This document shows positions 44,075 through 53,069 of a stretch of DNA of 64,000 nt, one piece after another (the stretch's first letter is position 1; every line of letters begins with the position of its first letter). The translations under genes were made by a program, and so were the position numbers. The notes beneath the pieces were generated by a model. The model was not told the DNA's origin. It made no database searches and saw only the letters and a program-made list of their open reading frames with translations. The stretch comes from Nocardioides kongjuensis. GTDB lineage: Bacteria > Actinomycetota > Actinomycetes > Propionibacteriales > Nocardioidaceae. The DNA is taken from positions 3,289,001 to 3,353,000 of the forward strand of contig NZ_JACCBF010000001.1 of NCBI RefSeq assembly GCF_013409625.1, given 5' to 3'.

Positions 44075-45904
44075 TCAGCCCCGTGGGACGTCGGCGACCT
44101 CGGCGGCCGAGGGCAGGTCGAGGTCACCGAGCACCTGGCGAGCCTGGGCCCGGGTGTGGGCGTAGACCGTGACGGAGTACGGCGCCCGCTCGTCGTCGTA
44201 CCAGACCGCGAGCTTGGTCTCCCAGGTCTGCCCCTCGGCCTTGGTCAGCTCGACCCACGCGGCGGTGAGGTCGTCGCCGACGTCGGTGAGCGGGGTGAGG
44301 ATCTGGGCGCGGTAGTTGTCGTCCATCGCCTGCCAGGTCGTCCACTGCGTGTAGTGGACCGACGAGGCGTCGTCGTGGCACCAACGGGAGCGGACCCGGA
44401 CGGGCTTCGGGTCGCTGACCTCCGTGCAGTCACCGGCCTCGGGGAAGGCGGAGACGAGAGGGTCCGGCGCGGCGCCTGCGCGAGCAGCCACCTCCTCGCC
44501 CGTCGGCAGGTCGAGGGCATCGAGCGCGTCGAGCACCGCCCGCTCACTGTCCGCGCAGACGGTGACCGAGTACGGCGCCGCGCGGTCGGCGTACCAGACG
44601 GCGAGCTTGCGCTGGCAGTGCCCACGGTCGACCTCGGCCAGCTCCACCCAGGCTGCCTTCACGTCGGAGCGGTAGGAGTGGTCCCGCAGCGCCCGCTCCC
44701 GGTAGTTGGCGTCCATCGCGTCCCAGCCGCGCCACTGGGCGTAGTACACCGACGACGTGGCGTCGAGGCACCACCGCGCCTGCACCCGCGCCGACTTGGG
44801 ATCGGGCACCACGTCGCAGTCGGCTGCACGAGGGAACGCCGCGAGCAGCGCGTCGGCCTCCGGCTCGGCGCCCCCGGAGGAGGGGTCGCTCGCGCCCGCC
44901 GGCGGAGCCGGGTCGGAACCGTCGAGGGCCCAGGCGATCGCGCCCACCGCCAGGACGAGCGCGGCGACGAGGCCGGCCAGGAGGAGCGGCCGGCGCCTGC
45001 GACGGGACTGCTCCCCAGCGCCCGCGCGTGTCCGGGTGGGCGGCCCGGGGTCGACCAGGGTGGGCTCGGTGTCCGGTCCGTCGAGCGGGACGGCGTCGAG
45101 CGCGGCGACCAGCTCGGCCGTGGTGCGGAACCGCTCGGCGGGATCCTTCGCCATCGCCACCCGGAGCACCTCGTTGAGTGCCCGGGTCGCCCGTGTCGTC
45201 CCCGGGAGCTGCGGGACCGGGCCCTGGAGGTGGCCGAGCAGGACCTGTCCCGTCGCCCCCTCGTACGGCGCCCGCGCGGTGAGGGTCGCCCAGAGCAGGC
45301 AGCCGAGGGCGTAGATGTCGGACGCGACGCTCGCCGCGGTGCCCTGGTGCCGCTCGGGCGCCATGTAGCCGGGCGTGCCGATCGCGCCGGTGGTGGCGAG
45401 CTGGTCGAGGTCCGGGACCGCCGCGATGCCGAAGTCGCACAGGACCGGGCGCAACCCGCCGTCGGGGCGGTGCGCGACGAGCACGTTGGACGGCTTGATG
45501 TCGCGGTGCAGGATCCCGGCCTCGTGGGCGGCGCCGAGCCCGAGCGCCAGGTCGCGGACGATCGAGACGGCATCCGGCGCAGGCAGCGCGCCCCGGCGGC
45601 GGAGCAGCTCGTTGAGGTCGCCGTCGCGGACCAGCTCGGTCGCGATGAACAGCGCGCCGTCCTCCTCGCCGGCGTCGAAGACCCGCACGACGTACGGCGA
45701 GTCCAGCCGCGCCAGCGCCTTCGCCTCCCTCAGGAACCGGGTCCGGTAGCCGATGTCGTCGGCGAGGTGCGGCGCGAGCACCTTGAGCGCGACCGGCCGG
45801 TCCAGGTCGCGGTGGACGGCGGCCAGCACGACGCCCATCCCGCCCCGGCCGAGGTACCCGGTCACGTCGTACCGACCGAACGAGTCTCCCGGTTGCAGCG
45901 GCAC
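44075..45904 (-). CDS. Transmembrane Ser/Thr protein kinase with a duplicated external domain
   Basis: A 609-residue receptor kinase. Cytosolic kinase domain (about 12-270): glycine loop GRGGMG (19-24), K41, HRDIKPSN (133-140), DFG (157-159), GTPGYMAPE. An acidic/basic linker precedes one TM helix (306-327). The outside part is two copies of one ~125-residue domain (351-477 and 481-609) offset by 130, each with Cys (363/493), WC (378-379/508-509) and AWVEL, LAVWY, APYSVTV blocks. Repeat 1 has extra C430 and C450, absent from repeat 2 (T560, V580). GTG 45904 has TACGGT 6 nt upstream. Confidence 0.9.
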   Translation of the reverse strand: MPLQPGDSFGRYDVTGYLGRGGMGVVLAAVHRDLDRPVALKVLAPHLADDIGYRTRFLREAKALARLDSPYVVRVFDAGEEDGALFIATELVRDGDLNELLRRRGALPAPDAVSIVRDLALGLGAAHEAGILHRDIKPSNVLVAHRPDGGLRPVLCDFGIAAVPDLDQLATTGAIGTPGYMAPERHQGTAASVASDIYALGCLLWATLTARAPYEGATGQVLLGHLQGPVPQLPGTTRATRALNEVLRVAMAKDPAERFRTTAELVAALDAVPLDGPDTEPTLVDPGPPTRTRAGAGEQSRRRRRPLLLAGLVAALVLAVGAIAWALDGSDPAPPAGASDPSSGGAEPEADALLAAFPRAADCDVVPDPKSARVQARWCLDATSSVYYAQWRGWDAMDANYRERALRDHSYRSDVKAAWVELAEVDRGHCQRKLAVWYADRAAPYSVTVCADSERAVLDALDALDLPTGEEVAARAGAAPDPLVSAFPEAGDCTEVSDPKPVRVRSRWCHDDASSVHYTQWTTWQAMDDNYRAQILTPLTDVGDDLTAAWVELTKAEGQTWETKLAVWYDDERAPYSVTVYAHTRAQARQVLGDLDLPSAAEVADVPRG

Positions 45905-45923
45905 TCCACCACCGTAGGGGAAT

Positions 45924-45935
45924 TACAGATCTGTA
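45924..45935. promoter_or_regulatory. Palindrome between the kinase and DUF1906 genes
   Basis: Perfect 12-bp palindrome TACAGATCTGTA in the 121-bp divergent promoter region, starting 8 bp beyond the kinase -10 and about 90 bp before the DUF1906 start. A candidate operator; no regulator gene is obvious. Confidence 0.45.
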
Positions 45936-46025
45936 GTTCACCCCGAGGCCTGTTACTCCTGTGATTGCTGTGGTTATCGTGACTCGGTCTTTACCCACCA
46001 GACCCCTCTTCCCCTGGAGTCCGAG

Positions 46026-47204
46026 ATGCCTTCCCGGCCCGTCCGACCGCCCTCCCGCCGCTTCCACCTCCCCCTGCTGGGCACCGGAACCGGCGTCCTG
46101 ATCGTCCTGCTCGCTCTGGTCCTCGCCCCGCTGGGCGGCACGCCGGCAGCCCGCACCGACGCGCCGGTGGACCTGGCCGCCAAGTCGACCAACCCGCCGA
46201 CGCCGGGCGCCTTCACCGGCTACGGCTTCGACCAGTGCGAGACCCAGTCGCAGGCCAAGATGGATGCCTGGCTGGCGCACTCGCCGTTCCGGGCGGTCGG
46301 CGTCTACATCTCCGGGGCGTCGCGGTTCTGCAAGACGCAGAAGAACCTGACCCCGACCTGGGTGTCGACCCAGCTGGCCCAGGGCTGGCAGATCCTGGCG
46401 ATCACGCTCGGCCCGCAGTCGAGCTGCGTCGGACGGTTCCCGCGGTACGGCGCCGCCATCGACCCGACCATCGTCAACGACCCCACGAACGCGTACGCCG
46501 CCGCGCGCGCCCAGGGCTCCGCGGAGGCGGACAGCGCCGTCGCCGCGGCGACCGCGCTCGGCATCGTCCCGGGCAGCACGCTCTGGTACGACCTCGAGGG
46601 CTGGAGCCTGAGCAAGGCCAACGCGGGGTGCACCGAGCCGGCCCTGGCCTTCCTCAGCGCCTGGACCGCGCGGGTGCGCCAGCTCGGCTACGTCTCGGGC
46701 GTCTACTCGAGCGCCGGGTCCGGCATCAAGATCCTCGAGAACGCCCGCGTGCAGGGTCGCGCGGACGTCGTGCTGCCCGACCGGATCTGGATCGCCCGCT
46801 GGGACAACGTCGCGAACACCTCGACCAGCTACATCGCCGAGGACGGCTGGCGCCCGAGCAGCCGGGTGAAGCAGTACCAGGGCGGCCACAACGAGACCTG
46901 GGGTGGCGTGACCATCAACATCGACCGCAACTGGCTCGAGCTCGGCGAGGTCGTCGGATACGGCTGCGGCGGCGTCAAGACCAGCCTGAAGTCCTACAAG
47001 AAGGTCGCACCGCGCAAGGCCAAGCCGCGCCAGGTCCGCGCCCTGAAGTGCCTGCTGCAGCAGAAGGGCATGTACCCCGGGAAGATGTCGGGGAAGTACA
47101 ACAAGAACCTCCGCGCCGGCATCCACGCCTGGCAGGGCCAGGCCGGGCAGAAGGTCAAGGACGCCTGGACGAAGAAGAACTGGGCGTCCCTGCTCGGGGG
47201 GTGA
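46026..47204 (+). CDS. Secreted DUF1906 glycoside-hydrolase-like protein with peptidoglycan-binding-type tail
   Basis: A 392-residue exported protein. An uncleaved-or-cleaved signal anchor (about 15-40) precedes a DUF1906/Rv2525c-like TIM-barrel domain: GFDQC, VGVYISGAS, GSTLWYDLEGW, VSGVYSSAGSG, WIARWDN and IDRNWLELG. After a Lys-rich linker, a C-terminal ~60-residue domain (VRALKCLLQQKGMYPGKMSGKYNKNL, split here) resembles PG_binding_1. Likely acts on or at the cell wall. ATG 46026 has GGAG upstream. Its last 50 bp overlap the convergent pucR-type gene. Confidence 0.85.
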   Translation: MPSRPVRPPSRRFHLPLLGTGTGVLIVLLALVLAPLGGTPAARTDAPVDLAAKSTNPPTPGAFTGYGFDQCETQSQAKMDAWLAHSPFRAVGVYISGASRFCKTQKNLTPTWVSTQLAQGWQILAITLGPQSSCVGRFPRYGAAIDPTIVNDPTNAYAAARAQGSAEADSAVAAATALGIVPGSTLWYDLEGWSLSKANAGCTEPALAFLSAWTARVRQLGYVSGVYSSAGSGIKILENARVQGRADVVLPDRIWIARWDNVANTSTSYIAEDGWRPSSRVKQYQGGHNETWGGVTINIDRNWLELGEVVGYGCGGVKTSLKSYKKVAPRKAKPRQVRALKCLLQQKGMYPGKMSGKYNKNLRAGIHAWQGQAGQKVKDAWTKKNWASLLGG

Positions 47205-48750
47205 GGCCCTCGCCGCCGAAGCCGACCTGCGGGTCGAGACCGGTCCGCATCCGCCAGCCGAGGAGAGCGATCCCGAGGCCGGTGCGGTGGTCGGGCTCGT
47301 CGAGGGAGACGCCGAGCAGCCGCTCGATCCGGGCGAGCCGGTCGTAGAGCGACTGCCGGCGGATCCCCAGCAGCTCGGCGGTGCGGGCCTTGGACAGCGA
47401 GCAGGAGAGGTACGCGTCGAGCGTCCGCAGCAGCTCGCTGCGGTGCTCGCGGTCGTGGTCGACCAGCGGCCCGACCTGCTCGCGCACGAACGCCCGCATC
47501 ACCGCGGGGTCGACCGCCGAGGTGACCAGCCGGTGCGCGGCGACGTCGCGCTCCATGACGACGCCGTCGCGACGGCCGTAGCGCCGGGCGGTGCGCAGCA
47601 CCTGCCGGGCGCGACCGACGGCGGCAGCGAGGTCGCCGGCGTCGGCGACCGGGGTGGTCGCAGCGAGAAGCACCCGCCCGGGCAGTCGGGCTGCGAGCCG
47701 GTCGCGCGCGGCCTCCAGCTCGTCGCGGACCTGCGCCGGCACCGGCCGGCGTCCCCCGCGGTGCACGACCACCACATGGCCGCCGCTGATCCCGACCAGC
47801 ACGGCCGGGTCGCCCCGCTCCTCCTCGTGGAACGCCGCCTCCGTGGCCGCGACCGCGTCGCTCAGCGGTACGGCGGCGTCCACCTCCACCGCGGCCACGA
47901 CCAGGTGGCGTCCCTCCTGGGGCGGCCAGCCCAGCGCGGCCAGCCGGTGCAGCACGTCGGCCCGGGACACCACCGCCCCGGCGACCAGGTCGGAGACCAG
48001 CGACTGCGCCGGACCGGGCCGGTGCCCGGCGCCGCTCCCCCGGCCCACCTCGAGCGCGACGGCGTGCGCGGCGACCTCCGCCAGCCGCAGCCGGTCAGGG
48101 CTCTCCTCCCCGAGCAGGCGCAGGGTGCCGACCGGGCCCGACGGCCCGCGGACCGGGGTCGAGGCGCCCGCGTCCGCGGACACCGACGCGATCCGGCTGC
48201 GCTCCACCGTCTGGCCGTCGGGGTCGCGCAGCTCGACGGCGCAGCCCGCGAGCCGCGACACCTCGTCGAGCAGGGCGCGCAGCCCGCGGCCCTCGATCAC
48301 GACCTGGGTCAGTGCCCGCCAGCCCGCGTCCCCGGCGTCCCCGCCCGAGGCGACCCGGCGTCGCACGAGCAGCTCGTGGAAGTCCTCGACCATCCGCTCG
48401 AAGGGCACCATCGTCGGGAACGTCAGCAGGGCGAGGTCGCGTCGCCGGGCGGCCGCGAGGATCGGCTCGGGCACGGCGAAGAAGGTGCGGCCGAGCTCGA
48501 GCGCCAGGGCCGCGACCCCGGCGTCGGCGAGCTGGTCGACGTACGCCGCGAGGTGGTCGGCCGTGCGGCCGTGGAGGCCCAGGCCCGTGGTCAGCAGCAC
48601 CTCGCCACCCGCGAGCAGGGCGCCCATCTCGAAGACCTCCGAGGAGTGCACCCACCGCACCTGGACCCGCTCGACGTCGCCGTGGACCACCTCGGTGTTG
48701 GCAGCCCGGAACGACGGGAGGGCCAGAACCTCGGCGAGAGTTGCCCCCAT
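47155..48750 (-). CDS. PucR family regulator of the cytosine utilisation genes
   Basis: A 531-residue PucR-type protein. N-terminal PucR domain with VQVRWVHSSEVFEMGALLAGGEVLLTTG in pieces; central region; C-terminal HTH with LDAYLSCSLSKARTAELLGIRRQSLYDRLARIERLLG in two halves. Start at ATG 48750 (family N-terminus LAEVLALPSF) rather than 48840. Divergent from the cytosine deaminase and permease genes, whose expression it likely turns on. The Ser-rich tail (TPSSSSSRRP) comes from the overlap with DUF1906. Confidence 0.85.
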   Translation of the reverse strand: MGATLAEVLALPSFRAANTEVVHGDVERVQVRWVHSSEVFEMGALLAGGEVLLTTGLGLHGRTADHLAAYVDQLADAGVAALALELGRTFFAVPEPILAAARRRDLALLTFPTMVPFERMVEDFHELLVRRRVASGGDAGDAGWRALTQVVIEGRGLRALLDEVSRLAGCAVELRDPDGQTVERSRIASVSADAGASTPVRGPSGPVGTLRLLGEESPDRLRLAEVAAHAVALEVGRGSGAGHRPGPAQSLVSDLVAGAVVSRADVLHRLAALGWPPQEGRHLVVAAVEVDAAVPLSDAVAATEAAFHEEERGDPAVLVGISGGHVVVVHRGGRRPVPAQVRDELEAARDRLAARLPGRVLLAATTPVADAGDLAAAVGRARQVLRTARRYGRRDGVVMERDVAAHRLVTSAVDPAVMRAFVREQVGPLVDHDREHRSELLRTLDAYLSCSLSKARTAELLGIRRQSLYDRLARIERLLGVSLDEPDHRTGLGIALLGWRMRTGLDPQVGFGGEGLTPRAGTPSSSSSRRP

Positions 48751-48869
48751 CAGGACGTTCCGTCCGCACAATGAGCCCTCATGCCAGACAGTATGTCCCT
48801 TGTCGGCCCCCGGCGCCTCTGGTGGTGTGAGCCCCGACACACCGTCCCCACCCGACGCGGAGGCACCCC

Positions 48870-49328
48870 ATGAGCACCGACGACGACTGCAGGTTCCTCG
48901 ACCTGGCGATCGAGCAGGCCCGGATCGGCTGGGAGGAGGGCGGCATCCCGATCGGCGCCGCGCTCGTCCACGAGGGCGAGGTGCTCGCCGTCGGCCGCAA
49001 CCGCCGGGTCCAGCTCGGCTCGGCGATCCGGCACGGCGAGACCGACTGCATCGAGAACGCGGGCCGGCTCCCGGCCAAGGTCTACCGGGCGAGCACCCTC
49101 TACACGACCCTGTCGCCCTGCTTCATGTGCGCCGGCACCTCGGTGCTCTACGACATCCCGCGGATCGTGGTCGGCGAGAACAGGAGCTTCCAGGCCTCGG
49201 AGGAGTGGCTGCGCTCGCGCGGCGTCGTCGTCGACGTGCTCGACGACCCGACCTGCCTGGACCTGATGGCCACGATGATGCGGGAGAAGCCCGACCTGTG
49301 GGCCGAGGACATCGGGGAGGAGGCATGA
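48870..49328 (+). CDS. Cytosine deaminase of the small zinc-deaminase (yeast FCY1-like) type
   Basis: A 152-residue cytidine/deoxycytidylate deaminase-fold enzyme that converts cytosine to uracil. The zinc site is HGETDC (H55, proton-shuttle E57) and SPCFMC (C84, C87). It resembles yeast cytosine deaminase in motif spacing, whereas most bacteria use the unrelated TIM-barrel CodA. ATG 48870 follows GGAGG at 7 nt. Stop overlaps the permease start, so the enzyme and importer form an operon. Confidence 0.85.
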   Translation: MSTDDDCRFLDLAIEQARIGWEEGGIPIGAALVHEGEVLAVGRNRRVQLGSAIRHGETDCIENAGRLPAKVYRASTLYTTLSPCFMCAGTSVLYDIPRIVVGENRSFQASEEWLRSRGVVVDVLDDPTCLDLMATMMREKPDLWAEDIGEEA

Positions 49329-50629
49329 CCCTGTCCGACAACACGCTGCAGCCCGGCGCCGAGACCGCTCAGGCCGTCGTCGACCCCGACTACCCGGTCA
49401 CCCCGGTCCCCGCCCACGCCCGCAAGTCGTTCCTGTCCCTGGCGGTGGTGCTGCTCGGGTTCACCGTCTTCACCCCGACCATGCTGGCCGGCGCGCAGCT
49501 CGGCTCGGCGTTCGCGCTCGGCGAGCTCATCCGGGTGATCCTGCTCGGCTCGCTCGTCCTCGGGACCTACGTCGCCCTGCTCGGCTGGATCGGCGCCAAC
49601 ACCGGCCTGACCACCGTCGTGATGGCCCGCTACGTGCTCGGGCACCGCGGCAGCAAGCTCGGCTCGATCCTGCTCGGCGGCACCCAGATCGGCTGGTACG
49701 GCGTCGTCATCGGCACCATCGGCGACCTCACCGCGCAGGCGTTCTCGTGGGAGTCCGACCTCGCCAAGGCCGCCGTCATGGTCGTGACCAGCGTGCTCAT
49801 GTGCCTGACCGCCTGCTACGGCTACCGCGGCATGTACTGGGTCTCCGCGATCTCCACGCCGCTCATCCTGGTCCTCGCGTTCTGGGTGCTGTTCCGCTCC
49901 CTCGACGAGGTCGGCGGCTGGTCCGGGCTGGCCGACGTGCAGCCCAACGGGTCGATGACGATGGCGGTCGCGGTCACCACCGTCGTGGGCACCTTCGTCT
50001 CGGCCGGCACCCAGGCACCGAACTGGACCCGGTTCGCCCGGTCCGGCAGCCAGGCGCTGGTCGCCTGCGTGATCGGCTTCCTGATCGGCAACGGGCTGAT
50101 GATCTTCTTCGGCGCGACCGGTGCGATGACCTTCGGCCAGGGCGACTTCGTGCTCGTCCTCTACGACCTCGGCCTGGTCACCTGGGGCCTGGTGCTGCTG
50201 TTCGGCAACCTGTGGAAGTCGAACGCCGACACGGCGTACGCCTTCGGCGTCGCCGGTGCCGAGCTCTTCGAGAAGCCGTCGAAGACGCCGTTCGTGGTCG
50301 GCGGCTCGGTCATCGGCACCGTGCTCGCCCTGGTCGGCGTGCAGAACCACCTGGTCGACTACCTGGTCCTGCTGGGCGTCTTCATCCCGCCGCTCGGCGG
50401 CGTCGTGATCGGCGACTACTTCGCCCGCTGGCGCCGCGGCGGGATGCCCGAGGGCGAGCGGCTGCCCGCCCTCAACGTCCCCAACCTCGCGGTCTACGCG
50501 CTCGCCAGCGGCATCGCGTGGATCGCCAAGGAGACCGAGTTCGGTGTGCCACCTGTCATCGGCGTCGTGCTGGCCGCGTGCGGCTCGTACGCCGTCGGGC
50601 GCGCCGGGCTCAACCGCCGGCTCGGCTGA
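49325..50629 (+). CDS. codB: Cytosine permease (NCS1 family)
   Basis: A 434-residue NCS1 symporter of about 12 helices. It has GFTVFTPTMLAGAQLGSAF, the QIGWYGVVIG motif of CodB, GTFVSAGTQAPNWTRFAR and NLWKSNADTAYAFG. It imports cytosine for the deaminase encoded just upstream (ATGA overlap). Located between purL and purQ, so uracil and purine salvage and synthesis genes are intermingled. Ends 8 bp before a strong hairpin. Confidence 0.9.
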   Translation: MTLSDNTLQPGAETAQAVVDPDYPVTPVPAHARKSFLSLAVVLLGFTVFTPTMLAGAQLGSAFALGELIRVILLGSLVLGTYVALLGWIGANTGLTTVVMARYVLGHRGSKLGSILLGGTQIGWYGVVIGTIGDLTAQAFSWESDLAKAAVMVVTSVLMCLTACYGYRGMYWVSAISTPLILVLAFWVLFRSLDEVGGWSGLADVQPNGSMTMAVAVTTVVGTFVSAGTQAPNWTRFARSGSQALVACVIGFLIGNGLMIFFGATGAMTFGQGDFVLVLYDLGLVTWGLVLLFGNLWKSNADTAYAFGVAGAELFEKPSKTPFVVGGSVIGTVLALVGVQNHLVDYLVLLGVFIPPLGGVVIGDYFARWRRGGMPEGERLPALNVPNLAVYALASGIAWIAKETEFGVPPVIGVVLAACGSYAVGRAGLNRRLG

Positions 50630-50637
50630 GCCGGCAC

Positions 50638-50700
50638 CCGCACCCCATGCGAACCGGTCGTGAAACTCCTGAATCCGCGACCGAGACGCATGGGGTGCGG
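50638..50700. terminator. Long hairpin between convergent codB and purQ
   Basis: Perfect 14-base arms CCGCACCCCATGCG (50638-50651) and CGCATGGGGTGCGG (50687-50700), with inner CGGTCG (50655-50660) and CGACCG (50678-50683). A 17-nt loop carries TGAAACTCCTGAATCC. It can end both transcripts. The symmetric layout also looks like a mobile repeat unit. Confidence 0.7.
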
Positions 50701-50719
50701 CGGCATGCCCCCCGGGGCC

Positions 50720-51388
50720 TCAGGCGAACGCGGTCTCGACGAGCGAGGTGAAGAAGCCGAGCCCGTCGAGGCCGCTGCCGGTCAGCTCCTCGACCGCGTG
50801 CTCGGGGTGGGGCATCAGGCCCACGACGTTGCCGCGGGCGTTGGTGACGCCGGCGATGTCGTCGAGGGAGCCGTTGGGGTTGACCTCGAGGTAGCGCGCC
50901 ACGACCTGGCCCTCGCCCTCGATCCGGGCGAGGGTCTCGGCGTCGGCGACGAAGCCGCCCTCGCCGTTCTTGAGCACGATCCGGATCTCCTGGCCCTGCT
51001 CGTAGGCGGAGGTCCAGGCGGTGCGGTTGTTCTCGATGCGCAGCAGCTGGTCGCGGCACACGAACTTGCGGTGGTCGTTGCGGATCAGCGCGCCGGGCAG
51101 CAGGTGGGACTCGCAGAGGATCTGGAAGCCGTTGCAGATGCCGAGCACGGGCATGCCGGCGTTGGCGGCCTCGACGACCTTGCCCATCGCCGGGGCGAAC
51201 CGGGAGATGGCGCCGCAGCGCAGGTAGTCGCCGTACGAGAATCCGCCCGGCAGGATGACCGCGTCGACGCCCTTGAGGTCGGCGTCACCGTGCCAGAGGG
51301 CGACGGCCTCGTTGCCACCGATCCGGACCGCGCGCTGCGCGTCGACGTCGTCGAGGGAGCCCGGGAAGGTGACGACGCCGATCCTCAC
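50720..51388 (-). CDS. purQ: Phosphoribosylformylglycinamidine synthase, glutaminase subunit
   Basis: A 222-residue class I glutamine amidotransferase supplying ammonia to PurL. It has [33 protein letters not shown], the nucleophile Cys in GICNGFQIL, and the catalytic His/Glu in [11 protein letters not shown]. Overlaps purS by 4 bp (ATGA), forming a purS-purQ operon. Terminates against the hairpin at 50638-50700. Confidence 0.94.
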   Translation of the reverse strand: MRIGVVTFPGSLDDVDAQRAVRIGGNEAVALWHGDADLKGVDAVILPGGFSYGDYLRCGAISRFAPAMGKVVEAANAGMPVLGICNGFQILCESHLLPGALIRNDHRKFVCRDQLLRIENNRTAWTSAYEQGQEIRIVLKNGEGGFVADAETLARIEGEGQVVARYLEVNPNGSLDDIAGVTNARGNVVGLMPHPEHAVEELTGSGLDGLGFFTSLVETAFA

Positions 51389-51630
51389 TGCTCGACGCTC
51401 ACGGTGTAGTTCTCGATGACCGGGTTCGAGAGCAGCGTCTCCGCCATCTTCTCGACCTCGGCGAGCACGGCGTCGGTGACGTCGCCCTCGAGCTCGATCT
51501 CGAACCGCTTGCCCTGGCGGACGTCGGTGACGCCGGTGAAGCCCAGCCGGGGCAGTGCGCCCTGGACGGCCTTCCCCTGGGGGTCGAGGATCTCGGGCTT
51601 CGGCATGACAGCTACGACGACTCGGGCCAC
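51385..51630 (-). CDS. purS: Phosphoribosylformylglycinamidine synthase, subunit PurS
   Basis: An 81-residue protein: [23 protein letters not shown] start and the end [13 protein letters not shown], typical of PurS. It bridges PurQ and PurL in the complex. The GTG at 51630 is chosen because TAGACT lies 7 nt upstream (51638-51643) and there is no ribosome site; upstream starts lack homology. Confidence 0.9.
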   Translation of the reverse strand: MARVVVAVMPKPEILDPQGKAVQGALPRLGFTGVTDVRQGKRFEIELEGDVTDAVLAEVEKMAETLLSNPVIENYTVSVEQ

Positions 51631-51637
51631 GGCCCGC

Positions 51638-51643
51638 AGTCTA
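51638..51643 (-). promoter_or_regulatory. -10 element of the predicted leaderless purS-purQ promoter
   Basis: Minus-strand TAGACT, 7 nt before GTG 51630. Confidence 0.5.
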
Positions 51644-51707
51644 GTGCGGCGGCGCGCTGGGACCGATTCGCGGTCGCCGTCACGGACACCGCCGCCCGGG
51701 CGCCGGT

Positions 51708-52709
51708 TCAGCCGCGGCGCCAGACGCTCGGCGCGACGCCGTGCTTGCGCTTGAACGCGCGGCTGAACGCCTCCTCGGACTCGTAGCCGACCCGGCGCGC
51801 GATCGCGGCGACACCGAGGTCGGAGGTGGCCAGCAGGTCCTGGGCGACGTGCATCCGCCACGTCGTCAGGTAGCGGATCGGCGGCATCCCGAGGACGATC
51901 CGGAAGCGGTCGTCGAGCAGCGACGGGGAGACCCTGCTGGCGGTGGCGAGCTCGCCGACCGTCCAGTGCTCCTCCGGCGCGCGGTGGATGGCGGCCATCG
52001 CCGGAGCGACCACCGGGTCGCGCAGCGCGCGCACGAAGCCCCGGTCGGCGGCCGGCGCGCTCGCGAGGTGCAGCCGGAGGACCTCGAGCAGCAGCAGCCG
52101 GACCAGCTCACGCGGCGTCTCCGCGTGGCCCGGGTCGACCAGCCCCGTGCGCTGCAGGGCGAAGTCGACGCTCGCCCGCACCCAGTGCGCCGCCGCCCCC
52201 TCCGGCCGGACGACGAGCACCGGCGGCAGGGCCCGGAGCGCGGGGTCGAACAGCGGGTCCTCGCAGGTGATGTAGCCGCACACGATGTGGGTCAGGTCGC
52301 CCCCTTCGCCGTGCTCGATGAACGGCATCCGGGTCCACGGCGGCTGCGGGACCAGGCCGCCCGCCTCGACCACGACGGCGTCCTGGGTGCCGCCCATCCG
52401 GTGGCGGTCGCCGTACGGGAGCACGATGACGTCGCCGGCCTCGGCCCAGTGCCGCTCCCCGCCGACGTCGATCCAGCAGCGACCGGCGGCGACCAGGTGG
52501 AAGGGCACGATCCGGCGTGCCTGCGGTGCGAGCAGGGCACCGAGGTCGGTGTTCGGCACCGACCGGAACGCCCACGCCTCGGTGTAGTGGGCGCGCAGGA
52601 AGATCGCGCCGCCGACCTGCAGTCCGTCCAGGGCCGCCCCGAGCGCGTCGGTGGGGTCCTGGTCAGGTACCTCGGGGGCACGGTCATGGTCCGCGGGCGA
52701 CCGAGCCAC
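51708..52709 (-). CDS. AraC family regulator with cupin domain
   Basis: A 333-residue regulator. N-terminal cupin with HLVAAGRCWIDVGGERHWAEAGDVIVLPYGDRHRMGG, shown here in two recognisable pieces, fits the AraC_binding/cupin_6 type. The C-terminal double HTH has WTVGELATASRVSPSLLDDRFR and LGVAAIARRVGYESEEAFSRAFKRKHG. GTG 52709 has CACACT 7 nt upstream. It is divergent from the DUF4242 gene (43 bp); a ligand is unknown. Confidence 0.87.
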   Translation of the reverse strand: MARSPADHDRAPEVPDQDPTDALGAALDGLQVGGAIFLRAHYTEAWAFRSVPNTDLGALLAPQARRIVPFHLVAAGRCWIDVGGERHWAEAGDVIVLPYGDRHRMGGTQDAVVVEAGGLVPQPPWTRMPFIEHGEGGDLTHIVCGYITCEDPLFDPALRALPPVLVVRPEGAAAHWVRASVDFALQRTGLVDPGHAETPRELVRLLLLEVLRLHLASAPAADRGFVRALRDPVVAPAMAAIHRAPEEHWTVGELATASRVSPSLLDDRFRIVLGMPPIRYLTTWRMHVAQDLLATSDLGVAAIARRVGYESEEAFSRAFKRKHGVAPSVWRRG

Positions 52710-52752
52710 GAACCTGAGTGTGGCAGACAACCACCGAACGAAGGAACGAGAA

Positions 52753-53007
52753 ATGGCTCTCTTCATGGACGTGCACGAGACCCTCCCGGACGGCGCCACC
52801 GCAGCCGACGTCGCGGGGGCCCACGCCGAGGACCTGCGGCTGCAGGGCCAGTACGGCGTCGAGTACAAGAGCTACTGGGTCGACGAGACGGCCGGCAAGG
52901 TCTTCTGCCTCGTCGAGGCCCCCGACGCGGAGACCGCGGCACGCGTGCACCGCGAGGCGCACGGACTGGTCGCCGACCACATCTTCGAGGTCGTCGAGGG
53001 CAGCTGA
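52753..53007 (+). CDS. DUF4242 family small protein
   Basis: An 84-residue protein with MALFMDVHETLPDGATAADV and then VEYKSYWVDETAGKVFCLVEAPD, the DUF4242 (SCO4226-type, nickel-binding) ferredoxin-like fold. The conserved HREAHGLVADHIFEV end supplies His ligands. ATG 52753 follows AAGGAACGAGAA. Being divergent from the AraC gene and separate from the next gene, it may be an AraC target. Confidence 0.82.
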   Translation: MALFMDVHETLPDGATAADVAGAHAEDLRLQGQYGVEYKSYWVDETAGKVFCLVEAPDAETAARVHREAHGLVADHIFEVVEGS

Positions 53008-53069
53008 CGGCACGCCGGCCGGCCGCGCCGCACGAGCCGGGGACTGGACGCGCCGGGCAGACTGGGGGC

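Noticed and set aside
44045..44090. A purine riboswitch or shared PurR box in front of pur genes
   Set aside because: Predicted mRNAs have no leader to hold a riboswitch. No common motif was found by eye among purF, purL, purS and purC upstream regions.
48787..48797. GACA-GTA-TGTC operator for the PucR gene at 47155
   Set aside because: Only 4-bp arms; too likely by chance in GC-rich DNA to list as a site.
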